This document shows positions 24,339-31,332 of a DNA stretch of 34,985 bases, in pieces. Source of the DNA: a bacterium UBP6_UBA1196 (lineage in GTDB: Bacteria; UBP6; UBA1177); contig DBYC01000049.1 of NCBI GenBank assembly GCA_002310035.1, forward strand, positions 1 to 34,985. Direction: 5' to 3'. How positions within the stretch are numbered: position 1 is the first letter of the stretch; each line of letters starts with the position of its first letter. The notes under the pieces are model-generated. The model was not told the DNA's origin. It saw only the letters and a program-made list of their open reading frames with translations, and did not search any database. The position numbers and the translations under genes were made by a program.

Positions 24339-26251
24339 TATCTGTTCCCTCCGCCTGAATTCTGCAACTTTCTGGCCTTGCGGCTCGCGCTTATCCCCAT
24401 GAGCAGGACTGCTAGGATAGGGCAGGCCGACGCCATGCTGAGTATGCCGAAACCTTCGACTACACCAGGGACTCTTTCGCCAAGACCGAGTCCCATCGCG
24501 AGAACAAGCGGGACGGTCACAGGCCCTGTGGTTACGCCGGCGCTGTCCCAGCCGATATTGACATACTGTTCGTCGGAAAAGAGCGTCAGGAGCAGCAGGA
24601 GGGCGTAGAATGGGACAAGCAGCCAGAAAATCTGAATGTTCCAGATGATTTTTGCCGCACCTATGGCGATGCCTAAGCCCACGCCTGTTGCTACCGCATA
24701 GATCAGGGTCGTCTTTTTGAATGTGCCGACAGAAAGTTCCTCGACTTTCATTCCCAGAGCGTTGAGCGCCGGTTCGGCAAGAGTCGCTCCGAACCCCATT
24801 ATGAATGCGAAGAGAATAACTATCAGGTATCCTCCTTTTCCTCCGTTTTCACCGAAAATCGGGCCGATATGCGGAATGTAGCGGTAGATTTTTTTGGAGC
24901 GGTCGTAATTTTTTTCGACAAACGGGATCTGCAAGTATTTGTTTTCGCCTTCTTTTTTAAAGAAAAATTCGCTGATTTTTCCGTCTGGAGTGATTGATTT
25001 CTGTACAATATCCGTGTTGAAATTGCCGATGATCTCCTGATGATCGTTGATCTCTATCGCGCTGAACGATGCCGGAAGACGCGAACCGACCTGCGTTCCG
25101 ATTTTGGATAGACCGTATTCCATACCGATTCCGAAAAGTCCCAGCCCCAGAACCGAAATAAAAATTCCGAGAAAAATTTCATCCTTTTTAGGCAGTTTTT
25201 CGCGTAAAACCAGCATGAAAACTATTATTATGAAAAGTGTAAGCGGAAGGATCGCCCGCGCAGCTTCGACAAAGTTCGTGTTTGCCGCATCAAGAAGTTT
25301 TTCGGCAGCCTCCACTTTTTCCTGGGCTGCGAGTCCGGTGTCGGAAAAGTGCCGGGTAACTTCGGAAAATTTTTCTTCAGTGCCGACTATCGAAAGGGCT
25401 TGCGCGTGATTGGCGGGATCAAAAAAATCGCTCTGCTGCATCGGAGCAGGCAGGCTCGTATTGAGGAACGCGCCTAAAATAAAGACCGCGAGAACCGGAA
25501 ACGCGCTGGCCAGCGTCACTACTCCGAAGCCCATAGAATCGCTTTCTTCGCCGCCGACTGTCCGGCAGATACCGATACCTAAAGCCAGAACGAGCGGAAC
25601 CGTTACAGGCCCTGTCGTTACAGCGCCGCAGTCCCAGGCAAGTCCTGTGATGTATAGGATATTCGGATCAAAAGCTCCCCATAGCGTGAAAATCAGGAGG
25701 AGCGGAATGACTGCAAGAATGAAGGGTTTCAGCGAAAGCGATTTCATGAAGCGCAGCATTCCGGCTACGACCGCGATGCCGACACCGGTTCCGACAAATG
25801 CAACGAGGTGTCCGGCATACTGATTTAACATTACGTAGAGAAGCGGCGCTTCCCACGGTTTTACAAAAGAACCGTTGGCTTTGAGGATCGCGATCGAAGG
25901 TTCGGCGTAAGTCGCTCCGAGACCGAGGATGAAACTGAACGCGATAATCGTGAAGATCCCGCTTTTCAGCGGCAGTTTGATGCCGAGAATTTCGCCGAGC
26001 GGCATTATTCCGAGAAAAAGTCCTTCAAGAAAGAATGCGAGTCCAAGAACAACAAGGCCGATCCCGATCGAGATCAGTCCTGCTTCATCGACTGGCATGC
26101 CCAGAATTATTGACTGGAAAATTATGAGGTACACAACGACAGGAAGAACCGCGCTGAGCTGCTCCTTCAGTTTGTCCTTACAGAACGGGACAAGCATCAT
26201 AAGCGACTGCTTGAGCGGGATTTTAAGCTTTCCCTGTTTCGTGTTTTCCAT
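24338..26251 (-). CDS. DUF1538 double-repeat membrane transporter-like protein
   Basis: Polytopic membrane protein of 637 aa with two homologous halves. The halves share G-A-T-x-A-E-P (residues 112-118 and 488-494) and an almost identical TTGPVTVPLVLA stretch (from about 212 and 574) in the same relative places; both motifs occur in a helix-loop context. This is the DUF1538 (PF07556) layout, a family of presumed transporters with unknown substrate. Between the halves lie a soluble linker (~275-335) and a loop of about 80 polar residues (~388-470). It is first in an operon with the triple-PII-like gene (TAATG overlap) and the LRR lipoprotein. The ATG has no close Shine-Dalgarno; GGAG lies 13 bases upstream, so the start is slightly uncertain. 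Confidence 0.85.
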   Translation of the reverse strand: MENTKQGKLKIPLKQSLMMLVPFCKDKLKEQLSAVLPVVVYLIIFQSIILGMPVDEAGLISIGIGLVVLGLAFFLEGLFLGIMPLGEILGIKLPLKSGIFTIIAFSFILGLGATYAEPSIAILKANGSFVKPWEAPLLYVMLNQYAGHLVAFVGTGVGIAVVAGMLRFMKSLSLKPFILAVIPLLLIFTLWGAFDPNILYITGLAWDCGAVTTGPVTVPLVLALGIGICRTVGGEESDSMGFGVVTLASAFPVLAVFILGAFLNTSLPAPMQQSDFFDPANHAQALSIVGTEEKFSEVTRHFSDTGLAAQEKVEAAEKLLDAANTNFVEAARAILPLTLFIIIVFMLVLREKLPKKDEIFLGIFISVLGLGLFGIGMEYGLSKIGTQVGSRLPASFSAIEINDHQEIIGNFNTDIVQKSITPDGKISEFFFKKEGENKYLQIPFVEKNYDRSKKIYRYIPHIGPIFGENGGKGGYLIVILFAFIMGFGATLAEPALNALGMKVEELSVGTFKKTTLIYAVATGVGLGIAIGAAKIIWNIQIFWLLVPFYALLLLLTLFSDEQYVNIGWDSAGVTTGPVTVPLVLAMGLGLGERVPGVVEGFGILSMASACPILAVLLMGISASRKARKLQNSGGGNR

Positions 26252-26284
26252 TTTTATTTAGTGAACTCCGTTTGTTATGGCTTT

Positions 26285-27643
26285 TTAATCAATTTCAGGC
26301 TCTTCTTCAGGCTCCGCTGGTTCAGGCATTGTACAGCCGAATCTCTCTTCGTATTCGATGTATTTGCAAACCATATCCGAACCCTCATAACTGCAGAAAC
26401 TTGCGATTTCCATACCTGACCATCCGATACATTCGTGCAGAACGCCGTTTTTGTCGCAGTAAGCTTCGTCTTTGGACGAGTCGCATTTTTTTATTTCACA
26501 TGATCTGCCGTCTTCGGAGCATGCCGAGTTGCAGGTCGTGCTTTCTTCAAGAAATCTCAGTTTTCCTTTGCTTGTCTGCTTGCATTTGTATTTTTCAAGT
26601 TCAAAAGTATAGCCGGAGTCATAAGTCTGGCAGATTTCCCCGTCACCGACATTTTCGCCTTCGCAGGATGCATAACAGCCCGCAGAGTTAAAGGGTTCAT
26701 CGCCTCCTAATGCTTGTGTCAGGCATATAGGAAATTTTCCGTCGCATTCCGTTCTGGAAACGAACCAATCTGGTTCAAACTCCGTAGACTCACAGTGAAC
26801 ATATATGTTTCCGTCACAGAATTCGACAAAAGTGTCTGGGTCGCACGATGCGTCTTTCGTGTTGTCCTGATCTTTCGGAACTTCGGCAAGATCTTCGTTG
26901 ACGGCATACGGATCTTCAAAGCATCCTGACTTCCCGGAATCTTCATCGAATCTGCATGACATAAATTTCATGCTTTCACAGATTAATGCTTCTTGATAAA
27001 AACCTTCTCCCCAGTCGCTGCACTCGTGCAGAACGCCGTTTTCATCGCAGTAAGGTTTGTCTTTTTTAGGGTCGCATTCCTTTGTTTCGCAGGTCTTTCC
27101 GTCTGCCGAGCAGCCTGAGTCGCATGGTTTTACCGGGCCGGAGAATTGAAGTTTCCCTTTGCTCGTCTCAACGCATTCGTATTCTTCAAGTAAAAATGTG
27201 TAGCCTTCGTCATAGCTGGCGCAGCTTTTACTTTTGCCTGTATCTTCGTTTTCGCATGATACATAACATGCAGCCCAGTTGTATTCCCTGTGTTCTTCTT
27301 CATTTTTATGCTTGGATACAAAGCATACCGGTGCTTCTTCGCCGCATTCAGTCCGGTGTACGATATATGCCATGTTTTCTTCATCCACCCAGTCTTCGGT
27401 GCAGTCGACATATGCGTTGCCGTCGCATAATTCGACAAAAGTTTTCGGATCGCACGGCGCGCCGACTGTGTTGTCCTGATCATCCGGAACTTCAAGAGTG
27501 TTTTCGTCAACTACTATGGGATCTTCATCGCTGCTGCTGTTTTCTTCTTTATTTTCTTTTTCGGAATCTTTGCTGCTGCTGCCGCATGAAGCAAGGAAGA
27601 TCATTGATAAAACCATAAGTGAAAGCACAAAAAACTTTTTCAT
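26285..27643 (-). CDS. Cys-rich lipoprotein with two tandem ~190-residue repeats
   Basis: A 452-aa lipoprotein (MKKFFVLSLMVLSMIFLASC, Cys20) followed by a Ser/Glu/Asp-rich tether (~21-48). Residues ~49-242 and ~252-437 are two copies of one Cys-rich unit. Compare EVPDDQDNT...FVELCDGNAYV with EVPKDQDNT...FVEFCDGNIYV; ECVETSKGKLQF with KCKQTSKGKLRF; and YCDENGVLHECSDW with YCDKNGVLHECIGW. Each unit holds about 15 regularly spaced cysteines, expected to be disulphides in the periplasm or on the surface. It ends in a PEPAEPEEEPE tail. I know no function; similar Cys-rich units occur in lipoproteins of uncultured deltaproteobacteria. It has a consensus TATAAT promoter divergent from the DRTGG operon. 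Confidence 0.85.
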   Translation of the reverse strand: MKKFFVLSLMVLSMIFLASCGSSSKDSEKENKEENSSSDEDPIVVDENTLEVPDDQDNTVGAPCDPKTFVELCDGNAYVDCTEDWVDEENMAYIVHRTECGEEAPVCFVSKHKNEEEHREYNWAACYVSCENEDTGKSKSCASYDEGYTFLLEEYECVETSKGKLQFSGPVKPCDSGCSADGKTCETKECDPKKDKPYCDENGVLHECSDWGEGFYQEALICESMKFMSCRFDEDSGKSGCFEDPYAVNEDLAEVPKDQDNTKDASCDPDTFVEFCDGNIYVHCESTEFEPDWFVSRTECDGKFPICLTQALGGDEPFNSAGCYASCEGENVGDGEICQTYDSGYTFELEKYKCKQTSKGKLRFLEESTTCNSACSEDGRSCEIKKCDSSKDEAYCDKNGVLHECIGWSGMEIASFCSYEGSDMVCKYIEYEERFGCTMPEPAEPEEEPEID

Positions 27644-27676
27644 ATAGACCTCCGAGAATCGAACAAAAAACGACGG

Positions 27677-27726
27677 ATTATAATTGCTGCGGAATAATTT
27701 GCAATTTCGGCGGAAATCTTTAAAAT
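27677..27726. promoter_or_regulatory. Second divergent promoter pair sharing a TTGCAA -35 box
   Basis: TTGCAA (27699-27704) is palindromic. On the minus strand a perfect TATAAT (27682-27677) lies exactly 16 bp away and would drive the Cys-rich lipoprotein. On the plus strand TAAAAT (27721-27726) lies exactly 16 bp away and would drive the DRTGG operon. This is the same arrangement as udk/purM. Confidence 0.55.
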
Positions 27727-27771
27727 TATGCGTTTTTTTGGTTTATTACCTTTTTTATTGGTGTTTGAAAC

Positions 27772-28116
27772 ATGAAAATAAGTGAAATTGTTACTCTTCT
27801 CAATGCAAAAATCGTATGCGGCGAGGAATTTTCCGACCGCGAAATCGAAAGGGCGTTTGCATCGGACCTGATGAGCGATGTCCTGACAACTCCTTTTGAC
27901 AACGGAATTCTGATCACTGGTCTGGCTAATCCGCAGTCTATAAGAACTGCCGACATGATGGATGTTTCGGCGATAATCCTTGCAAGAAAGAAAAAGGCTA
28001 CGGAAGAAATGATCGATCTAGCAAAGGAGAACGATGCCGTAATTATCGAGTGCCCGCTTTCGGTTTACCACATTTCGGGCATTCTGTTCGGTCACGGTCT
28101 GAGTCCTGTTTACTGA
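27772..28116 (+). CDS. DRTGG-domain protein
   Basis: A 114-aa protein matching a stand-alone DRTGG domain: KISEIVTLLNAKIVCG, then FASDLMSDVL, ILITGLANPQSIRTADMMDV and CPLSVYHISGILF. DRTGG domains are named after a motif in HPr kinase and phosphotransacetylase relatives and are thought to be small regulatory modules. Single-domain forms with the ASDLMSDVL and ITGL...RTA patterns often lie next to anti-sigma-type ATPases and [FeFe]-hydrogenase proteins, as here. It is the first gene of a three-gene operon, 15 bases before the ATPase gene. Confidence 0.85.
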   Translation: MKISEIVTLLNAKIVCGEEFSDREIERAFASDLMSDVLTTPFDNGILITGLANPQSIRTADMMDVSAIILARKKKATEEMIDLAKENDAVIIECPLSVYHISGILFGHGLSPVY

Positions 28117-28131
28117 TTTTTAAGGTGAGTC

Positions 28132-28545
28132 ATGAAGTTTGAGTATCATGTTGAAGGGGGAGATTTCCTGAATGCCGGCAACGCTTCGGGGAACATCAAA
28201 AAGGTCCTTAAAAAACTTAATGTCAATCCCGGCGTGCTGAAACGCGTCGTCGTCGCGCTTTACGAAGCAGAGGTCAACATCGTGGCGCACGCTTACCGCG
28301 GAAACATCACGGCAGATATTTCGCCGCAGAAAATAGAAATAGTTCTTGACGACGAAGGTCCCGGGATCCCCGATATCGGCCTTGCAATGCAGCAGGGCTA
28401 TTCGACCGCTTCCACAAAAGTGCGCGAGATGGGTTTCGGTGCCGGAATGGGTTTGCCCAACATCAAGGCGAACACCGACGATTTGAAGATTGAAAGTGTA
28501 GTAGGCAAGGGGACAAAAATCACTCTTCTGTTTAACCTTGCATAA
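28132..28545 (+). CDS. Anti-sigma-factor-type serine/threonine kinase (RsbW/SpoIIAB-like HATPase)
   Basis: A 137-aa GHKL ATPase. The N box is EAEVNIVAHAYRG, with the Mg-binding Asn near residue 49. The G1 box is DDEGPGIPD, G2 is GFGAGMGLPNIK, and GKGTKITLLF closes the fold. Size and lack of other domains match RsbW/SpoIIAB-like switch kinases, which phosphorylate anti-sigma-factor antagonists or bind partners in an ATP-dependent way. No STAS antagonist or PP2C phosphatase gene is in the window. GGTGAG precedes the ATG. It stands between the DRTGG and hydrogenase-like genes, so it is likely the output module of a redox-responsive unit (inference). Confidence 0.88.
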   Translation: MKFEYHVEGGDFLNAGNASGNIKKVLKKLNVNPGVLKRVVVALYEAEVNIVAHAYRGNITADISPQKIEIVLDDEGPGIPDIGLAMQQGYSTASTKVREMGFGAGMGLPNIKANTDDLKIESVVGKGTKITLLFNLA

Positions 28546-28556
28546 ACGGAGGTCTC

Positions 28557-29933
28557 ATGACGACGCGTAATAAAAAACCTTTTTTCCACCACGCGCTCAG
28601 AATCAACAAAAACAAGTGCATCGGCTGTACACACTGCATGAGGACCTGCCCGACTGACGCGATAAGGATCCGCGGCGGCAAGGCTTCTGTCAACCCCGAC
28701 AAGTGCGTCGACTGCGGAATGTGCATGATCTCGTGCAAACACGACGCGATAATTGTCGAACAGGACGATTTCCAGAGGATTTTCGACTACAAATGCCGTG
28801 TCGCCCTTGTTCCTTCGGTTCTGATGGGGCAGTTTGACGAAAATTCGGGAACAAAATCGATTTTCGAAGGTTTGAAAAGCGTCGGTTTTACCCATGTCTA
28901 CGAGGTTTCACGCGCATCTTCGCTGATCGAGGAGGCCCAGGACGAGTATGAGCAGAGGAGCGATATCGAATTTCCGATGATTTCATCGTTCTGTCCCGCT
29001 GTGATCAGGCTGATCCAGGTGCGGTTCCCTTCGCTTCTGAAGCACATAACCCTGATAAAACCGCCGCTTGACATTGCGGCCGCTCACTGCCGCCACGAAC
29101 TTGAAAAGACAGGAATAGATCCTTCCGACATAGGAATTTTCTATGTCTCTCCGTGCGCCGCGAAGATCGTCGCGATAAAACACCCTGTCGGCGAGAAAAA
29201 ATCGGCTGTCAGCGGCGTAATCAACATGGATCTGATCTACAATAAGATCTATTCTTTCGTTTCGAGCGACAAAGCCGATTCGGGCAAACTCTGCCGCCCT
29301 GCCGACAACACTCATGTCACATGGGAACTTACCGGCGGAGAGTGCATCAGGCGCGATAACCACGCTATGGCGGTCGACGGGATCCACAATGTCATCGAGA
29401 TCCTGGATAAACTTGAGAACGGCGAACTTGACGAGAACATCACTTTCCTCGAGCTCAGGGCATGCGACGAAAGCTGCGCCGGAGGAATCCTTGTTCCGGG
29501 CAACCGCTTCCTGACAGTTCGAAACCTTATTCAGAGGGAAATTCTTCCTCCATGCAGAAAAACGGCCGACAAAAACGACGCGGCCTGTCAGAACTGCCGC
29601 CTTTTCGGCAAATGCGGAAGCGAATATCTGCCGGAAGCATTCAAACTTGAAAAACTTCAGCCGAGATCGATGCTTTCCCTTGACGACGACATGGAGATCG
29701 CTCTTGAGAAGATGGAGCATGTAGACACGATAATGCAGGTCCTTCCGAACATCGACTGCGGAATGTGCGGTTCTCCCAGCTGCCAGTCGCTTGCCGAGGA
29801 TATCGCACGCGGTGTCGCCGAGCTTGACCAGTGCGTTTTCCTCAGGATCACTGCGACAAAAGATGCCGAAGATGTAAAAACTCTTAAAGAATCAGTCCGC
29901 AACGTCTGGGGCAGAATCAACAATAACGAGTAA
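28557..29933 (+). CDS. [FeFe]-hydrogenase-like ferredoxin protein, probable sensor
   Basis: A 458-aa protein with three parts. First, two [4Fe-4S] ferredoxin motifs: Cys21/24/27/31 and Cys50/53/56/60. Second, an [FeFe]-hydrogenase large-subunit C-terminal-like domain: L1 SSFCPAV (Phe145-Cys146), L2 SPCAAK (Cys200) and L3 RACDESCAGG (Cys303, Cys307). The four H-cluster ligand positions are kept, but the proton-shuttling Cys that precedes the L1 ligand in catalytic enzymes (TSCCP) is Phe. Third, a C-terminal Fe-S domain like that in RnfB: C-x2-C-x4-C-x16-C (Cys401/404/409/426). Loss of the proton donor suggests weak or no turnover, like sensory HydS-type hydrogenases. GGAGGT precedes the ATG. 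No maturases (HydEFG) lie in the window, so H-cluster loading is untested. Confidence 0.85.
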   Translation: MTTRNKKPFFHHALRINKNKCIGCTHCMRTCPTDAIRIRGGKASVNPDKCVDCGMCMISCKHDAIIVEQDDFQRIFDYKCRVALVPSVLMGQFDENSGTKSIFEGLKSVGFTHVYEVSRASSLIEEAQDEYEQRSDIEFPMISSFCPAVIRLIQVRFPSLLKHITLIKPPLDIAAAHCRHELEKTGIDPSDIGIFYVSPCAAKIVAIKHPVGEKKSAVSGVINMDLIYNKIYSFVSSDKADSGKLCRPADNTHVTWELTGGECIRRDNHAMAVDGIHNVIEILDKLENGELDENITFLELRACDESCAGGILVPGNRFLTVRNLIQREILPPCRKTADKNDAACQNCRLFGKCGSEYLPEAFKLEKLQPRSMLSLDDDMEIALEKMEHVDTIMQVLPNIDCGMCGSPSCQSLAEDIARGVAELDQCVFLRITATKDAEDVKTLKESVRNVWGRINNNE

Positions 29934-30012
29934 TATCAGGAACTTGTTGTTTTTTGCAAAGACATTTCTGAAATATCCGATTTTTCCGAAAATCAGATGA
30001 GTTGAAAAATAT

Positions 30013-30028
30013 TTTGCAAGAATGCAAA
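30013..30028 (-). terminator. Weak terminator-like hairpin after the small Cys-rich lipoprotein
   Basis: Stem TTTGCA (30013-30018) / TGCAAA (30023-30028) with a 4-base loop; on the minus strand it is followed by a T-rich stretch broken by A. The rest of the 117-bp convergent gap (29934-30050) shows nothing else clear. Confidence 0.35.
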
Positions 30029-30050
30029 TCAAAAACAGCAAATAATTGTT

Positions 30051-30503
30051 TTATTCACCGCACAGTTCTTCAACTGACTCGGCAGTTTCTTTTGCGCATT
30101 CGCCGTCACATGCTTTGCCGGTCGGTTCCCACTGTTTGTCCTTATCGCAAGAGTAAATCAGACCGCGGGACAAGTCTGAGTTGGTGCATTTATATTGTCC
30201 TTCTTCACATTCAGGCTTGCATTTTCCGGTATCAGGATCACATCCGGACTGGCAGATTTGGGAAGATTCGGAACTGGAGTAATAAAAATCTGCCTCTTCC
30301 GAATAAGCGGATTCTTCTCCTTTTTTGCACTCAAAACGCCATGACTGATCGTTGTGGCATACATATTTTTCAGCATCAGCTTCGCAATATGTCTTCTTTT
30401 CTTCAGTACCGTTGTTGTCATTGTCGCTGTTTTCGCTGCCGCCGCATGAAACCATCATAAACATTGCAACAAAAACAACTGTCAAAACCAAAAATCTTTT
30501 CAT
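30051..30503 (-). CDS. Small Cys-rich lipoprotein
   Basis: A 150-aa lipoprotein (MKRFLVLTVVFVAMFMMVSC, Cys20; CGG start like its neighbours) with a short Ser/Asn/Asp tether. About ten further Cys follow in CxxD and C-x3-C spacing (CEADAEKYVC, CQSGCDPDTGKC, CKPECEEGQYKC, CDKDKQW, CDGEC). The pattern CDPDTGKC resembles units in the 452-aa lipoprotein, so the two may belong to the same loose family. Function unknown. GGGAGGG precedes the ATG; the promoter is at 30565-30592. Confidence 0.82.
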   Translation of the reverse strand: MKRFLVLTVVFVAMFMMVSCGGSENSDNDNNGTEEKKTYCEADAEKYVCHNDQSWRFECKKGEESAYSEEADFYYSSSESSQICQSGCDPDTGKCKPECEEGQYKCTNSDLSRGLIYSCDKDKQWEPTGKACDGECAKETAESVEELCGE

Positions 30504-30564
30504 TTTTCCCTCCCCAAAAATTACATTTTCAAAAGTTTCTTTTTTGAAAAATCACAAACGGGGC

Positions 30565-30592
30565 ATGATAAAAAAAGGCAAATGAAAGGCAA
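30565..30592 (-). promoter_or_regulatory. Putative promoter of the small Cys-rich lipoprotein
   Basis: On the minus strand: TTGCCT (30592-30587), 16-bp spacer, TATCAT (30570-30565), about 60 bp before the ATG. Confidence 0.55.
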
Positions 30593-30608
30593 GTTTTTGT
30601 ATTGGCAT

Positions 30609-31121
30609 TTATTCCGCGTTTCTCACACAACGGACTTTGGCGCGCCTGTAAGATTTGTCGTTGTCTTTAACTGCCCCGTCGATGAAATCCACGCACCATG
30701 CGTCAAATAGTGTCCATGTGTTGGTAGAAGAAGACCAAAGGCTGGTAAGATCGTCACCGAGTTTACTGTAATAACCGCCGTTGTGTATTATAGATTCGCA
30801 ATGATAACAGTCAGGAGTCCAATCATCACCGCTTGACAAGTGATCAGGGTATGATATCGAGCATGGACCGCCTGTTTCAGTTTCAGGACAATTTTGGATA
30901 AGTGTCCTAAGCTCGTTTATATTAGGCATGATCCAGTCAGAGTATCCGCATGCTTTCAAATCTTCACAGTAATCAATTGCTGTTCCCCAATCCACATATG
31001 TCGATGAGATGGGAGACCACATCTTGCCTTCAATTGTAGTGCAGGAATCATCGTTTCCGCCGCAGCTGACAACAAAAATCAAAACGATGAAAACAACAAA
31101 AGAAACAGAAAAAATCTTCAT
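30609..31121 (-). CDS. DUF1566-type (Lcl domain) lipoprotein
   Basis: A 170-aa lipoprotein. ATG 31121 is preferred over an upstream ATG (31157) because AGAGGT stands just before it and the protein then opens with a proper signal ending VVSC (Cys20). The body reads like a DUF1566/Lcl C-terminal domain: WGTAIDYCEDLKACGYSDWIMPNINELRTLI, then LWSSSTNTWTLFDAWCVDF, and a final RRAKVRCVR. These are conserved in this C-type-lectin-like, formylglycine-sulfatase-related fold, thought to bind glycans or proteins. Cys pairs suggest disulphides. No enzymatic role can be assigned. Confidence 0.85.
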   Translation of the reverse strand: MKIFSVSFVVFIVLIFVVSCGGNDDSCTTIEGKMWSPISSTYVDWGTAIDYCEDLKACGYSDWIMPNINELRTLIQNCPETETGGPCSISYPDHLSSGDDWTPDCYHCESIIHNGGYYSKLGDDLTSLWSSSTNTWTLFDAWCVDFIDGAVKDNDKSYRRAKVRCVRNAE

Positions 31122-31170
31122 TTTTTGACCTCTAAAAAACAAATTGTTTAAAAACACGCTAAATCGCGAT

Positions 31171-31198
31171 ATCTTAAGTGCTTTTGAGTGGATGGCAA
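31171..31198 (-). promoter_or_regulatory. Putative promoter of the DUF1566 lipoprotein
   Basis: On the minus strand: TTGCCA (31198-31193), 16-bp spacer, TAAGAT (31176-31171). An 8-bp palindrome ATCGCGAT (31163-31170) lies immediately downstream of the -10 and might be an operator. Confidence 0.5.
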
Positions 31199-31250
31199 GT
31201 TTTCGCGGAGAGTTTATTCAACTGCTTGTAGAGGCGTTGCCTGACACGTC

Positions 31251-31328
31251 TTATTCTGCCTGAGAGGGCTTGTCTGTGCCGCATTTGGCGTTGAGAACGA
31301 TCGGATCAACGACGTTTTTCTTCGATTT
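31251..31328 (-). pseudogene. Fragment resembling the KMSKS region of leuS
   Basis: Beginning 4 bases after the abiEii stop, the minus strand encodes KSKKNVVDPIVLNAKCGTD before diverging to a stop (25 codons). This matches the KSKKNVVDPLVLIDKYGAD segment of LeuRS in this same window. By my by-eye count about 48 of 56 bases agree between 31272-31327 and 33597-33652. There is no start codon, no Rossmann fold and no tRNA-binding domain, so it is a relic, not a gene. Confidence 0.7.
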
Positions 31329-31332
31329 ATGA

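Noticed and set aside
29978..29998. Hairpin GATTTT/AAAATC after the hydrogenase-like gene as a terminator
   Set aside because: Six-bp A/T-rich stem and no T-run on the plus strand.
31238..31263. TGCCTGA direct repeat (19 bp apart) as a target-site duplication of a mobile element
   Set aside because: Only seven bases, both copies on the same side of abiE, with no element between them.
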